From contig CALSOZ010000007.1 of assembly GCA_943788095.1 (NCBI GenBank), forward strand, positions 84,875-148,874: a DNA stretch of 64,000 nt, written 5' to 3'. Positions 1 to 9,100 of this stretch are shown piece after piece; positions within the stretch are counted from its first letter, which is position 1; each line of letters begins with the position of its first letter. The position numbers and the translations under genes were made by a program. Source of the DNA: an uncultured Flavobacteriaceae bacterium (lineage in GTDB: Bacteria > Bacteroidota > Bacteroidia > Flavobacteriales > Flavobacteriaceae). The notes beneath the pieces were generated by a model, which was not told the DNA's origin, made no database searches, and saw only the letters and a program-made list of their open reading frames with translations.

Positions 1-482
1 ATGAGTTCATCAGTTGTGGGGATCGTTAAATCGATATAACGTCCGCCACCATACGATGTCTCTCCATTGGTTGCATCCAAAAAAGGAAGAAATAAATAGT
101 CTGAATCTGCATCGGAATCAATCTCAGGTTCACTTTGATATACGTTAAGCTTTAAGAGCTGTCCATTTATAGTGAATGATAAAATGCCAAAAACGCGTTC
201 TTTGGCCACACGATTTGTGGTGGTTTTCATTTCAAAATAAGGTGTATTGGGCGTACGTTCCAATTTCGCATTTACAACAAACGATGAATCGATAGGAAAA
301 AAATCGAGCCCATTAAACGCTTTCAAATCCTTGGATTTTAATGGTGATGTTGATGCATCTTTAAAAAAATTATTTTGTTCTTCTTGAAATTTAGATTGAG
401 ATTTGATTGTTTTTTTTTGAGAGACACACCCTATACAAACGAGTCCCAGTATAGCCATATAAATAGTAAATCGTGTTTTCAT
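1..482 (-). CDS. DUF1684 family lipoprotein (partial, C-terminus outside window)
   Basis: The reading frame stays open from an ATG at 482 to the window edge, giving about 160 N-terminal residues. It starts with a lipoprotein signal (MKTRF..., lipobox LVCIGC), so it is probably anchored in the outer membrane or periplasm. Further on it carries the block DSDYLFLPFLDATNGE followed by TSYGGGRYIDL, which is typical of the DUF1684 family. The molecular function of that family is not established. The gene lies downstream of the lrp-like gene on the same strand, 16 bp away. The call rests on motif recall; the missing C-terminus was not seen. Confidence 0.7.
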   Translation of the reverse strand, partial: MKTRFTIYMAILGLVCIGCVSQKKTIKSQSKFQEEQNNFFKDASTSPLKSKDLKAFNGLDFFPIDSSFVVNAKLERTPNTPYFEMKTTTNRVAKERVFGILSFTINGQLLKLNVYQSEPEIDSDADSDYLFLPFLDATNGETSYGGGRYIDLTIPTTDEL

Positions 483-498
483 AGCTTTAAAAATACTA

Positions 499-939
499 TT
501 ATTTTTGTAAAATGGGATGATTCGATACCACATTTGATAGAATAATTTGTGTTTTCGTTTCACCATAAGTAATCAGTTGGTCAATCAGTTTTTCCAAGTG
601 ACGTTGATTTTGAAGGACCACTTCCATGACAATGTTTTCATTTCCAGTAATGCGATAACAATTTATCACCTCATCTAAGGTTTTTACTTTATGTAAAAAT
701 GGTTGAAGCCGCCCCATAAAGGCCCGAACGGTAATTAATGCTCTAAAATCATAACCCAACTCAAAATGAGAGACTTTGGCATAATACCCTTCAATAATAC
801 CTGAATCTTCTAGTTTTTTAATACGTTCAGTAACCGCTGGTGACGAAATTCCAACTTGATTGGCAATCGCCGTATTTGAGATTCGTGCATTGCGTTGGAG
901 TTGTTCTAAAATCTTGGAATGTAATGCATCTAATTTCAT
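499..939 (-). CDS. Lrp/AsnC family transcriptional regulator
   Basis: The 146-residue product has an N-terminal winged helix-turn-helix (residues ~4-50, with NARISNTAIANQVGISSPAV) and a C-terminal effector-binding RAM domain, which is the normal Lrp/AsnC layout and length. The open frame extends 19 codons further upstream, but that extension is low-complexity AT-rich sequence. I chose the internal ATG at 939 (MKLDALHSKIL) because the family starts there. The regulator probably senses an amino acid, but the ligand cannot be read from sequence. It is divergent from the hypothetical gene at 1055, so it may control that gene and itself. Confidence 0.88.
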   Translation of the reverse strand: MKLDALHSKILEQLQRNARISNTAIANQVGISSPAVTERIKKLEDSGIIEGYYAKVSHFELGYDFRALITVRAFMGRLQPFLHKVKTLDEVINCYRITGNENIVMEVVLQNQRHLEKLIDQLITYGETKTQIILSNVVSNHPILQK

Positions 940-1029
940 ATTTAAAGTATTTTTATTAAAAATATTAAAAATTAAATTAATAAACACATATAACATTAAA
1001 TTTTAAACTCACGCTAATTTATTTTGCTC

Positions 1030-1037
1030 TAATTTTG
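1030..1037 (+). promoter_or_regulatory. Candidate Bacteroidota -7 box (TAATTTTG)
   Basis: The box TAATTTTG matches the Bacteroidota sigma-A -7 consensus TAnnTTTG and ends 17 bp before the ATG at 1055. No clear -33 TTG is visible at the usual spacing. Confidence 0.4.
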
Positions 1038-1054
1038 GTTTAAATATTAAATCA

Positions 1055-1450
1055 ATGTTGCCGTTTCAAAATTCTTCAGAATTGCATATAGCTTTTTATA
1101 AAAAAGCCGTTGAAATAGGATCACTTTCTAAAATGATTTCAGCATATTTGAATGCCGATCTTTCGGTTTTAAAACCGAATGGACGTGAAGATGATTCTAT
1201 TTATTTTTCAGGTGATATTATTCGCCAGTCAGATTCTTTGGCGCCGCATATCATGAGAGTTGAGCAAGAGCGCTATTCGGAACAAAAATATCAGCACGTT
1301 GAATCGATACGAGGTCTTACAAATCGATTGTTTAAAAACTGTCGTCGTTTGGAAAAATGTAATAGTGATGGGCGTGAATTTTTGTCCATTCTAAAAATAG
1401 AATTACGAAAGTTTAAAAAATTACAAAAAAACTGGATGCTAACTATCTAG
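1055..1450 (+). CDS. Hypothetical protein, 131 aa
   Basis: This is an intact ORF with an ATG start, a -7-like box just upstream and no overlap with its neighbours. The product is soluble, rich in charged residues, and has an amphipathic C-terminal half (ESIRGLTNRLFKNCRRLEKC then a Lys-rich tail); there is no signal peptide or membrane segment. I do not recognise a domain. It is divergent from the Lrp-type regulator, 115 bp apart, so co-regulation is possible. Its stop lies only 9 bp from the convergent pyrF end. Confidence 0.6.
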   Translation: MLPFQNSSELHIAFYKKAVEIGSLSKMISAYLNADLSVLKPNGREDDSIYFSGDIIRQSDSLAPHIMRVEQERYSEQKYQHVESIRGLTNRLFKNCRRLEKCNSDGREFLSILKIELRKFKKLQKNWMLTI

Positions 1451-1459
1451 AGAAATATT

Positions 1460-2281
1460 CTATGGATCCTTAGGGATTAAACCTGCCATTTCAAGTTGTA
1501 GAACCTGCGCATTTTCTGCCGCTTTGATTGCAAAATCACGACCTGAAGACGCATAAATTATACCTCTCGAAGAATTGACCAAAAGACCAATTTGGGCATT
1601 CATTCCATATTTACAAACCTCTTCTAAACTTCCACCTTGAGCTCCAACTCCAGGTACTAATAAAAAACTATCGGGAACAATATTTCTAATTTCAGCAAAA
1701 TAGGATGCTTTGGTCGCGCCCACAACATACATTAAGTTTTGAGCATTTTTCCACTCTTTAGAGGTTTCTAAAACCGATTGATAAAGAGGCTGACCGTTGG
1801 CGGTTAGCGTTTGAAAATCAAAGGCCCCTGTATTTGATGTTAAGGCCAGCATAATGGTGTGTTTCTCTGTAAACTCCAAAAATGGCTCTATAGAATCTTT
1901 CCCCATATAAGGTGCAACGGTCACACTGTCAAAGGCTAGATCTTCAAAAAAGGCTTTTGCATACATGCTACTGGTATTTCCGATATCGCCCCGTTTGGCA
2001 TCCGCAATGGTGAAAATTTCTGGATGGTTAATATTTAGGTAATTAATGGTTTTTTGTAGTGCGGTCCATCCTTTTAATCCATAGGCTTCATAAAACGCAA
2101 TGTTTGGTTTATAAGCCACACATAAGTGATGTGTGGCATCAATAATTGCTTTATTAAATTCAAAAATAGGATCCTCTAGTTCTAATAAATGAGTGGGTAT
2201 TTTTGTCACATCTACGTCCAATCCAATACAAAGAAAGGATCGTTTTTTTTGGATTTCAGATACCAGTGCTTGAGTTGTCAT
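1460..2281 (-). CDS. pyrF: Orotidine 5'-phosphate decarboxylase
   Basis: This enzyme decarboxylates OMP to UMP, the last step of de novo pyrimidine synthesis, in the cytosol. The 273-residue length and sequence fit the longer OMPDC subfamily used by Bacteroidota. The catalytic stretch [10 protein letters not shown] is present near residue 95, with substrate-contacting segments CIGLDVD near the N-terminus and [11 protein letters not shown] in the C-terminal half. It is the last gene of purM-prfA-pyrF, and the ATG is only 7 bp downstream of the prfA stop, which suggests co-transcription. Confidence 0.95.
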   Translation of the reverse strand: MTTQALVSEIQKKRSFLCIGLDVDVTKIPTHLLELEDPIFEFNKAIIDATHHLCVAYKPNIAFYEAYGLKGWTALQKTINYLNINHPEIFTIADAKRGDIGNTSSMYAKAFFEDLAFDSVTVAPYMGKDSIEPFLEFTEKHTIMLALTSNTGAFDFQTLTANGQPLYQSVLETSKEWKNAQNLMYVVGATKASYFAEIRNIVPDSFLLVPGVGAQGGSLEEVCKYGMNAQIGLLVNSSRGIIYASSGRDFAIKAAENAQVLQLEMAGLIPKDP

Positions 2282-2288
2282 ATATAAT

Positions 2289-3365
2289 TTAGATTACACC
2301 AGAATCTGCTTTGAGTTTTTCGGTATTTTCGGCCATCATGAGTTCGTTAATTATTTTCTGAATATCGCCATTAATAATATTCGACAAATCATAGAGAGTC
2401 AACCCAATTCGGTGTTCGGTCACACGCCCTTGAGGATAATTATAAGTTCTAATCTTGGCACTTCGATCTCCAGAAGATACCATGCTCATTCGCTTCTCAG
2501 AATCTGCCGCTTGTTTTTTAGCCAATTCCATTTCATATAAACGTGATCTTAAAACTTTAAGTGCTTTTTCTAAATTTTTATGAGAAGATTTTTGATCTTG
2601 ACAACTCACAATCATACCTGTTGGTTCGTGGTGTAATTTGATTGCAGAGTAGGTCGTATTCACCGACTGACCACCAGGCCCAGTAGAAGTGGTTCGCTCA
2701 ATTCTGACTTCTGTCATATCGAGTTGAACATCAAATTCTTCAGCTTCGGGCAATACAATTACAGAAGCTGCACTGGTGTGTACACGTCCTTGAGTTTCTG
2801 TTTGAGGCACCCGTTGCACACGGTGTACTCCGGCTTCAAACTTCATAGTGCCATAGACATCTTCGCCACTGACTTCAAAAATCACTTCTTTAAACCCTCC
2901 AGAAGTCCCGTGATTAAAATCTACCACTTCCACTTTCCAGCCTTTCGATTCACAATATTTAGTATACATTCGATGAAGATCGCCAGCAAAAATACTCGCT
3001 TCATCGCCTCCTGCTCCAGCACGGATTTCCATCACTATGTTTTTGGCGTCGTCAGGGTCTTTAGGAATTAAAAGAACTTTCATCTCTTCTTCAATTGCAG
3101 GGACTTGGTCTTTGGCTTCTTCCATTTGCATTTTGGCCATTTCTACCATTTCTGCATCACTGCCATCAGAAATAATTTCTTGGGCTTCTTCGATATTAGA
3201 CAATAAAGATTCATAGACAAGTCCTAGGTCGACCATCTTTTTTAAATCTTTATATTCTTTATTGAGTTGTACATAGCGCTTCTGATCCGAAATAATATCG
3301 GGTTGGATGATCAAGTCATTTACTTCATCAAAACGCTGCTTAACTATTTGTATTTTTTCTAACAT
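2289..3365 (-). CDS. prfA: Peptide chain release factor 1
   Basis: RF1 recognises UAA and UAG stop codons and triggers peptide release on the ribosome. The 358-residue product has the usual RF1 length, with the invariant GGQ in [12 protein letters not shown] and the codon-recognition region [15 protein letters not shown]. The ATG at 3365 gives the family N-terminus [15 protein letters not shown]. It lies between purM and pyrF on the same strand and has its own -7-like box at 3387-3394. Confidence 0.96.
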   Translation of the reverse strand: MLEKIQIVKQRFDEVNDLIIQPDIISDQKRYVQLNKEYKDLKKMVDLGLVYESLLSNIEEAQEIISDGSDAEMVEMAKMQMEEAKDQVPAIEEEMKVLLIPKDPDDAKNIVMEIRAGAGGDEASIFAGDLHRMYTKYCESKGWKVEVVDFNHGTSGGFKEVIFEVSGEDVYGTMKFEAGVHRVQRVPQTETQGRVHTSAASVIVLPEAEEFDVQLDMTEVRIERTTSTGPGGQSVNTTYSAIKLHHEPTGMIVSCQDQKSSHKNLEKALKVLRSRLYEMELAKKQAADSEKRMSMVSSGDRSAKIRTYNYPQGRVTEHRIGLTLYDLSNIINGDIQKIINELMMAENTEKLKADSGVI

Positions 3366-3386
3366 CTACTTTGGAGAATTATGTTG

Positions 3387-3394
3387 CAAAAGTA
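3387..3394 (-). promoter_or_regulatory. Candidate -7 box for prfA (TACTTTTG on minus)
   Basis: On the minus strand the sequence TACTTTTG matches TAnnTTTG and ends 21 bp before the prfA ATG, inside the 66-bp purM-prfA gap. This suggests prfA-pyrF can be transcribed separately from purM. Confidence 0.4.
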
Positions 3395-3431
3395 CTATTT
3401 TTTATGGATTTACTGTGATACAATAACGCCT

Positions 3432-4610
3432 CTAATACTCAAAGGTTCCAAATTCACTTTTAATGGTCAAATTTTTGGATGTTGCAGCTTCAACGCGTCC
3501 GACAATTTGAGCGTCTACATTAAATGATTGTGAAAGGGTAATAATCGCCTCGGCAATTTCGGGTTTTACATAAAGCTCCATTCGGTGACCACAATTAAAT
3601 ACTTGGTACATTTCTTTCCAATCGGTGTTGGATTGTTCTTGTATCAGTTTAAAAAGTGGAGGTACTGGAAACATTGCATCTTTTATAATATGTAAACTCT
3701 CCACAAAGTGAAGTATTTTGGTTTGTGCGCCGCCACTACAATGTACCATCCCATGAATAGATTTGGCATCGTATATCTCTAAAATTGATTTGATAATAGG
3801 CGCATAGGTTCTTGTAGGAGACAATACTAATTTCCCGGCATCTATTGGCGAATCTTTTACCGCATCGGTTAGTTTCATTTTTCCAGAGTACACGAGTTCT
3901 TTTGGCACCGCTACATCGAAACTTTCGGGATATTTATCAGCTAAATAGTGATCAAAAACATCATGTCTAGCGGAGGTCAATCCATTACTTCCCATACCGC
4001 CATTGTAAGCATTCTCGTAGGTTGCTTGTCCAAAAGAGGCCAGCCCTACAATGACATCACCCGGTTGAATATTGGCATTATCAATCACTTTATTTCGAGG
4101 CATTCTAGCGGTCACGGTCGAATCGACAATAATGGTTCGAACCAAATCGCCAACATCGGCTGTTTCGCCGCCAGTAGAATGAATGGTCACTCCAAACCCC
4201 TTGAGATCTTCTATGAGTTCTTCGGTTCCGTTTATAATTGCTGAAAGCACCTCGCCTGGTATGACATTTTTATTGCGTCCAATGGTTGAAGACAGCATGA
4301 TGTGGTCGGTTGCACCGACACATAATAAATCGTCGATATTCATGATGAGCGCATCTTGAGCAATCCCTTTCCAAACCGAAATATCGCCCGTTTCTTTCCA
4401 ATACATATAGGCTAAGGAACTTTTGGTCCCCGCACCATCGGCATGCATAATTAGACAATAATCGGAGTCATTTGTTAAATGATCGGGCACAATTTTACAA
4501 AAAGCTTGTGGGAATAATCCTTTGTCAATATTTTTTATCGCTTTATGTACATCTTCTTTGGATGCGGAAACACCTCGTTGTGCATAGCGTTTGCTTATCT
4601 CGTTGCCCAT
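3432..4610 (-). CDS. purM: Phosphoribosylformylglycinamidine cyclo-ligase (AIR synthase)
   Basis: PurM closes the imidazole ring of the purine precursor, converting FGAM plus ATP to AIR. The 392-residue product is somewhat longer than enterobacterial PurM, as is usual in Bacteroidota. It begins with MGNEISKRYAQRGVS and contains the ATP/substrate loop HADGAGTKSSLAY, then STGGETADVGDL and VHCSGGAQTK in the C-terminal half. A -7-like box lies 17 bp upstream. It is probably first in the purM-prfA-pyrF set. Confidence 0.94.
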   Translation of the reverse strand: MGNEISKRYAQRGVSASKEDVHKAIKNIDKGLFPQAFCKIVPDHLTNDSDYCLIMHADGAGTKSSLAYMYWKETGDISVWKGIAQDALIMNIDDLLCVGATDHIMLSSTIGRNKNVIPGEVLSAIINGTEELIEDLKGFGVTIHSTGGETADVGDLVRTIIVDSTVTARMPRNKVIDNANIQPGDVIVGLASFGQATYENAYNGGMGSNGLTSARHDVFDHYLADKYPESFDVAVPKELVYSGKMKLTDAVKDSPIDAGKLVLSPTRTYAPIIKSILEIYDAKSIHGMVHCSGGAQTKILHFVESLHIIKDAMFPVPPLFKLIQEQSNTDWKEMYQVFNCGHRMELYVKPEIAEAIITLSQSFNVDAQIVGRVEAATSKNLTIKSEFGTFEY

Positions 4611-4627
4611 GAAAAAAATTTATAATG

Positions 4628-4635
4628 CAAAAGTA
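4628..4635 (-). promoter_or_regulatory. Candidate -7 box for purM (TACTTTTG on minus)
   Basis: TACTTTTG on the minus strand matches the Bacteroidota -7 consensus and ends 17 bp before the purM start. Confidence 0.42.
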
Positions 4636-4659
4636 AGAAAGTATTTAAGAAAAAAGAGG

Positions 4660-4679
4660 AAAGATAAAAGATAAAAGAT
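4660..4679. repeat. Short 7-bp tandem repeat (AAAGATA, nearly 3 copies)
   Basis: The unit AAAGATA repeats almost three times in the 277-bp gap between glnN and purM. The remainder of this gap (4611-4887) holds no ORF or strong terminator that I can see. Confidence 0.55.
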
Positions 4680-4887
4680 CTAAAACGTGGAACTAAAAAA
4701 GAAACGACAGTAGAACCAAGTGCCTTTATAAAAGACCAAATAAGTTCCATTCAGGAAACTACGCACTGCACTGTTGTGAGGTTTCTATTCAGAGCCTTTA
4801 GAGATTTATAAATTAACTTTTATTTTATATCATAAGTCTATTTTCATAATTCTCAATACTCTCTACTTAATTCTTGGTACTTTTTTC

Positions 4888-7074
4888 TTACTTCGTAAAC
4901 AGCAATTCGCGATACTTAGCTAACGGCCAAAGTTCATCATCGATGAGTAATTCTAACTTATCACAATGGTATCGAATGTCGTCAAACAAGGGTTTTACTT
5001 TATTGCAATACACCGTTGCTTTTTTGGTTGTATTTGAGATCGTATTAGCTTTTTTGCGTTCGTTCGTCATGGTTGTGACGCCCGAATTGATTGCTTCAAT
5101 GCGTTTGGATATATCTGCAATCAAAACGAGTTGTTCGCTTGCATATGTTTTAAAGTCATCTCCATAAATAACTTTTAAACCTTTCACATTCTCAATTAAA
5201 ATGTTTTGATATTTAACGGCGGTAGGTATGACATGGTTTCGAGCAATATCTCCTAAAGTTCGTCCTTCAATTTGAATAATATGGACATAGGCTTCAATTT
5301 CTACATCATAGCGTGCTTCGATTTCAACCTTATTCATCACGTTTAAACTTTCATAAAGCGCAATGGTTTTAGGGTCTATTTTAACTTTAAGGGCTTCTGG
5401 GGTGTTTTTATTATTACTCAACCCTCTTTTGGTCGCTTCTTTTTCCCAATCATTTCCATAGCCATTCCCTTCAAAAAGGATATTTCGAGAAGTTTTGATG
5501 TATTCTCTCAATACATTAAAAATAGCTTCATCTTTTTTCAATCCCTTTACGTTGATCAGTTCGTCAGCTTCGGCTTTAAAATCAATTAATTGACGGGCAA
5601 CAATGGAGTTTAAAACCGTCATTGGATTGGCGCAATTGGCTGTGGAACCTACGGCACGGAATTCGAATTTGTTACCTGTAAAAGCAAAAGAGGATGTTCG
5701 GTTTCGATCGGTATTATCTAATAAAATTTCTGGTATTTTACCAACAACATTCAGCTTCAAATCTGTTTTTTCTTCTGGCGATAATTTCCCTTTAGTGACG
5801 CCTTCTAACTCATGAAGAACTTTAGATAATTGGTCGCCAATAAATACCGACATAATTGCTGGCGGGGCTTCATTAGCACCTAAACGATGGTCGTTTGTGG
5901 CCGAAGCAATAGAAGCTCGAAGTAATTCTTCATTATCATGTACGGCTTTAATCGTATTTACAAAAAAGGTGAGGAATTGCAAATTACTCATGGGTGTTTT
6001 TCCAGGGGCTAATAAATTGATTCCTGTATCGGTACTGAGACTCCAATTGTTATGCTTTCCAGATCCATTAACGCCTGCAAACGGTTTTTCGTGAAACAGC
6101 ACTTTAAAATGATGGCGATCGGCTACTTTTTGCATTAGATCCATTAAAAGTGAATTATGGTCGACTGCCAGATTTGCTTCTTCATAAATTGGTGCTAGTT
6201 CAAATTGGTTGGGTGCCACTTCGTTATGACGCGTTTTTACGGGAATTCCAAGCAACATAGATTCGGTTTCTAGGTCGCGCATAAAATTTAGAGCTCGTGT
6301 TGGAATGGTCCCAAAATAATGGTCATCGAGTTGCTGATCTTTGGCAGAGCTATGCCCTAAAAGGGTTCGTCCCGTCATTTCGAGATCTGGTCGAGAAGCA
6401 ACTAAGGCTTTATCGATTAAAAAATATTCTTGTTCCCAGCCTAGGGACGCGGTTACTTTTTTTACGGTTTTATCAAAATAACGGGCCACTTCAGTTGCTG
6501 CATGATCGACTGCGTTTAGCGCTCTTAATAAGGGTGTTTTATAATCCAAAGCTTCGCCAGTATAGGCCACAAAAACAGTGGGAATACAAAGCGTAGTTCC
6601 ATAAATAAAGGCAGGAGATGTTGGATCCCAGGCGGTATAGCCTCGGGCTTCAAACGTGTTTCGAATGCCTCCGTTAGGAAACGAAGAAGCATCGGGTTCT
6701 TGTTGTACCAATTGATTGCCTTCAAAACGCTCCAGTGCTTCCCCATTTCCTATTGTTTCAAAAAATGCATCATGTTTTTCTGCAGTGGCTCCTGTTAAAG
6801 GTTGAAACCAATGGGTGTAATGAGTGACGCCTTTTGCCATAGCCCAATCTTTCATGGAAGAGGCGATTTGATCGGCGATTGAACGGCTAATTTTATCGCC
6901 TTTATTAATGGCTTTCATTAAGCTCTTAAAAGCTTCTTTGGTCAAAAACTGTTGCATGGTTTTGAATCCAAATACATTAGCTCCAAATATTTCGGAACGT
7001 TTCGCTTCTTTTGCGACACTGGTAGGAGTGCGATCTAAAGATTGTTTGAGGGCATGAAATCTAAGAGTAGACAT
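4888..7074 (-). CDS. glnN: Glutamine synthetase type III
   Basis: GSIII condenses ammonia with glutamate at the cost of ATP in the cytosol. The product is about 728 residues, the size of this large class. I chose the ATG at 7074 (MSTLRFHALKQSLDR), the family N-terminus, over an ATG nine codons upstream. Seen motifs include GWEQEYFLID, KTRHNEVAPNQFELAPI (GSIII signature region), FHEKPFAGVNGSGKHNNWS (catalytic loop) and RTSSFAFTGNKFEFRAVGS. It is divergent from a GSII gene at 7326, so two unrelated GS classes share a 251-bp regulatory region. Confidence 0.96.
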   Translation of the reverse strand: MSTLRFHALKQSLDRTPTSVAKEAKRSEIFGANVFGFKTMQQFLTKEAFKSLMKAINKGDKISRSIADQIASSMKDWAMAKGVTHYTHWFQPLTGATAEKHDAFFETIGNGEALERFEGNQLVQQEPDASSFPNGGIRNTFEARGYTAWDPTSPAFIYGTTLCIPTVFVAYTGEALDYKTPLLRALNAVDHAATEVARYFDKTVKKVTASLGWEQEYFLIDKALVASRPDLEMTGRTLLGHSSAKDQQLDDHYFGTIPTRALNFMRDLETESMLLGIPVKTRHNEVAPNQFELAPIYEEANLAVDHNSLLMDLMQKVADRHHFKVLFHEKPFAGVNGSGKHNNWSLSTDTGINLLAPGKTPMSNLQFLTFFVNTIKAVHDNEELLRASIASATNDHRLGANEAPPAIMSVFIGDQLSKVLHELEGVTKGKLSPEEKTDLKLNVVGKIPEILLDNTDRNRTSSFAFTGNKFEFRAVGSTANCANPMTVLNSIVARQLIDFKAEADELINVKGLKKDEAIFNVLREYIKTSRNILFEGNGYGNDWEKEATKRGLSNNKNTPEALKVKIDPKTIALYESLNVMNKVEIEARYDVEIEAYVHIIQIEGRTLGDIARNHVIPTAVKYQNILIENVKGLKVIYGDDFKTYASEQLVLIADISKRIEAINSGVTTMTNERKKANTISNTTKKATVYCNKVKPLFDDIRYHCDKLELLIDDELWPLAKYRELLFTK

Positions 7075-7325
7075 AAGTATAGAGATTTTAGTTAAACTCA
7101 ATACAAAAATAAAATAATCGTATTAAAAACAGCCGTTTGGCAGAATAATTATTAACAAATTTTAAATTTATTTGCTATTAAAATATGAAAAATTTAATGA
7201 AACCCCTGAAAAAATAGGGGATTCAACAAAAAGAGTTATGTATTAATATTTTATACCCTAAAAAAACAGAGTAACTGTCTTTATTTTTATATTTGTTGAC
7301 ATTATAATTAATTTATTAAAAAATC
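7075..7325. promoter_or_regulatory. Divergent regulatory region between GSIII and GSII
   Basis: This 251-bp AT-rich spacer separates two divergent glutamine synthetase genes. It holds a small inverted repeat (CCCCT, 8-nt loop, AGGGG, about 7204-7221) and a -7-like box TATATTTG at 7288-7295 reading toward the GSII gene, 30 bp before its ATG. Nitrogen control is likely, but no known operator was recognised. Confidence 0.45.
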
Positions 7326-8351
7326 ATGGCAAAAATTAAATTAGAATATATTTGGTTAGATGGATATTATCCAACTCAAAATATGAGAAGTAAAACCAAA
7401 GTTGAAGAACACGAAAACTTTCAAGGTACAATCGCTGAATTAGACAATTGGTCTTTTGACGGTTCATCAACCAGACAAGCTTCTGGTGGTGCTTCTGATT
7501 GTTTATTAAAACCCGTTGCAATCTATCCAGATCCTGCAAGAATTAATGGGTTTTTAGTCATGACCGAAGTTTTGAATGCAGATGGGACGCCTCACGTTTC
7601 TAACGGTAGAGCGACTATTGAAGATGAAGATAATGATTTCTGGTTTGGTTTTGAGCAAGAATACTTTATCATGGATACTAAAACGCAATTGCCATTAGGA
7701 TTCCCTATCGGTGGCTACCCTGCCCCACAAGGAATGTACTATTGTTCTGTTGGTGGATTACATACACACGGAAGAAATTTAGTTGAAGAGCATGCTGATT
7801 TATGTATTGATGCTGGTTTAAATTTTGAAGGCATCAATCAAGAAGTTGCTTCTGGACAATGGGAATTCCAATTGTTTGCCAAAGGCGCTAAACAAGCAGG
7901 TGATGAAATTTGGATTGCTCGTTATTTATTAGATCGTTTGACTGAAAAGTACGGATATTATATCGATTACCATCCAAAGCCCCTTGGAAAAGACATGGAC
8001 TGGAATGGTTCTGGAATGCATGCAAACTTCTCTAACAACGTTTTAAGAACGTGTGGAGACAAAGAAGTATATGCAAAAATATGTGAAGCATTTAGACCAG
8101 TAGTTAAGGAACATATTGAAGTGTACGGTGAATTTAATGACCAACGTTTAACTGGCTTACACGAAACCGCTGCCATTACCGATTTCTCTTGGGGAGTTTC
8201 GGATAGAGGCGCCTCAATTCGTATTCCAATTATTGCAGTAGAAAAAGGCTGGAAAGGCTGGTTGGAAGACCGAAGACCAGCTTCTAATGGTGATCCTTAT
8301 AAAATTGCTGGACGAATCATTAAAACGGTAAAGTCTGCTAATATCGGATAA
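7326..8351 (+). CDS. glnII: Glutamine synthetase, GSII (eukaryotic-like) type
   Basis: The 341-residue product is a short GS with a beta-grasp N-terminus (LEYIWLDGYYPTQNMRSKTK, then DNWSFDGSSTRQA) followed by the catalytic domain (FGFEQEYFIMD, SVGGLHTHGRN, WNGSGMHANFS, DRGASIRIP). Length and motifs fit GSII, not GSI or GSIII. It makes glutamine from glutamate, ammonia and ATP. It is divergent from the GSIII gene and followed by a strong terminator, so it is probably monocistronic. The two enzymes may serve different nitrogen conditions; that is inference. Confidence 0.94.
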   Translation: MAKIKLEYIWLDGYYPTQNMRSKTKVEEHENFQGTIAELDNWSFDGSSTRQASGGASDCLLKPVAIYPDPARINGFLVMTEVLNADGTPHVSNGRATIEDEDNDFWFGFEQEYFIMDTKTQLPLGFPIGGYPAPQGMYYCSVGGLHTHGRNLVEEHADLCIDAGLNFEGINQEVASGQWEFQLFAKGAKQAGDEIWIARYLLDRLTEKYGYYIDYHPKPLGKDMDWNGSGMHANFSNNVLRTCGDKEVYAKICEAFRPVVKEHIEVYGEFNDQRLTGLHETAAITDFSWGVSDRGASIRIPIIAVEKGWKGWLEDRRPASNGDPYKIAGRIIKTVKSANIG

Positions 8352-8376
8352 ACTCTTTTTAGAGAATATATTAAAA

Positions 8377-8404
8377 ACGCTTGCAGCTTTGCAGGCGTTT
8401 TTTT
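8377..8404 (+). terminator. Rho-independent terminator after the GSII gene
   Basis: A 9-bp stem (ACGCTTGCA / TGCAGGCGT, one G-U pair) with a GCTT loop is followed by a T run, 25 bp past the GSII stop. Confidence 0.85.
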
Positions 8405-8429
8405 GTACATTTATTTTTAAATCTGCTAA

Positions 8430-8819
8430 ATGACCACAATTGTTTCCATTGAATGGCTAAAGCACCACAGTATTCTTAAAAGTTTAAATCCAGATGGGTT
8501 TTTAATAAAAAGTGATATTAGCCCAAAAGAGCTTATAGACACCATTGACACCATTCTAAACGATCCGCCCTATTATAGTAAAACAGTTATAAAACACCTT
8601 CGAAAACAGGTTGTAGGTGGTTATTTTCTAGACACTATCGATCGTAAAATACTTTTTGAATTATCGATTGGGACGCGAATGAAAGATCTCCCAGATATTT
8701 TACCACTTTCTATTGCTGGGATAGAAAAAAGAAAACGGAATCTTAAACGTATTTTTAATGTCAACAGTACAGATGATAAGGAATTATTTAGTATCGCAAA
8801 GGAAAAAGGGTTTCTGTAA
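8430..8819 (+). CDS. N-terminally truncated response regulator (receiver C-half + HTH)
   Basis: The 129-residue product starts in the middle of a receiver-like domain. NPDGFLIKSDISPKELIDTI resembles the beta5-alpha5 region carrying the conserved Lys. It is followed by a LuxR/NarL-like region (DRKILFELSIGTRMKDLPDI, IEKRKRNLKRIF, AKEKGFL). The phospho-acceptor Asp region is absent, and the upstream DNA is already the GSII terminator 26 bp away, so the N-terminal half is missing rather than frameshifted. It precedes a damaged histidine kinase. It could be a remnant or a small phosphorylation-independent regulator. Confidence 0.6.
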   Translation: MTTIVSIEWLKHHSILKSLNPDGFLIKSDISPKELIDTIDTILNDPPYYSKTVIKHLRKQVVGGYFLDTIDRKILFELSIGTRMKDLPDILPLSIAGIEKRKRNLKRIFNVNSTDDKELFSIAKEKGFL

Positions 8820-9100
8820 GTTGAAAACACACCCTGTAATCTCTCTAAGGGTTGTCAAAACTAAATATAAATAATAGATTCGGCGACAAGAATACCAAAT
8901 GTTAGCTCATATAGCATCCGGTTGGTTTGAAGTTTCTACTGATTAAACATTCTTAAAAATATGAAAGCTAATTGTGTAAGTCCAAAAATAGATTAAAAAG
9001 CGACCACAAACTGTTTTGTTAAAGCTATTAAACTTGTGTTATAATACAATTTTAATTATCTTGTTTAATTATTTATAAAAAATATTTAACAAAATAAAAT
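8820..9100. other. 281-bp intergenic region, no gene seen
   Basis: This AT-rich spacer lies between the truncated response regulator and the hybrid kinase. An E. coli-like TTGTTA/TATAAT pair sits at 9016-9045, but Bacteroidota do not normally use that promoter form. I see no ORF or terminator. Confidence 0.4.

Noticed and set aside
7137..7152. Possible sigma-54 promoter (TTTGGCAG) upstream of the GSIII gene
   Set aside because: The -24 GG is there, but the required -12 GC at 12-bp distance is absent.
9016..9045. E. coli-like -35/-10 pair (TTGTTA, 18 bp, TATAAT) before the hybrid kinase
   Set aside because: Bacteroidota sigma-A does not use this form, and AT-rich DNA gives such matches by chance.
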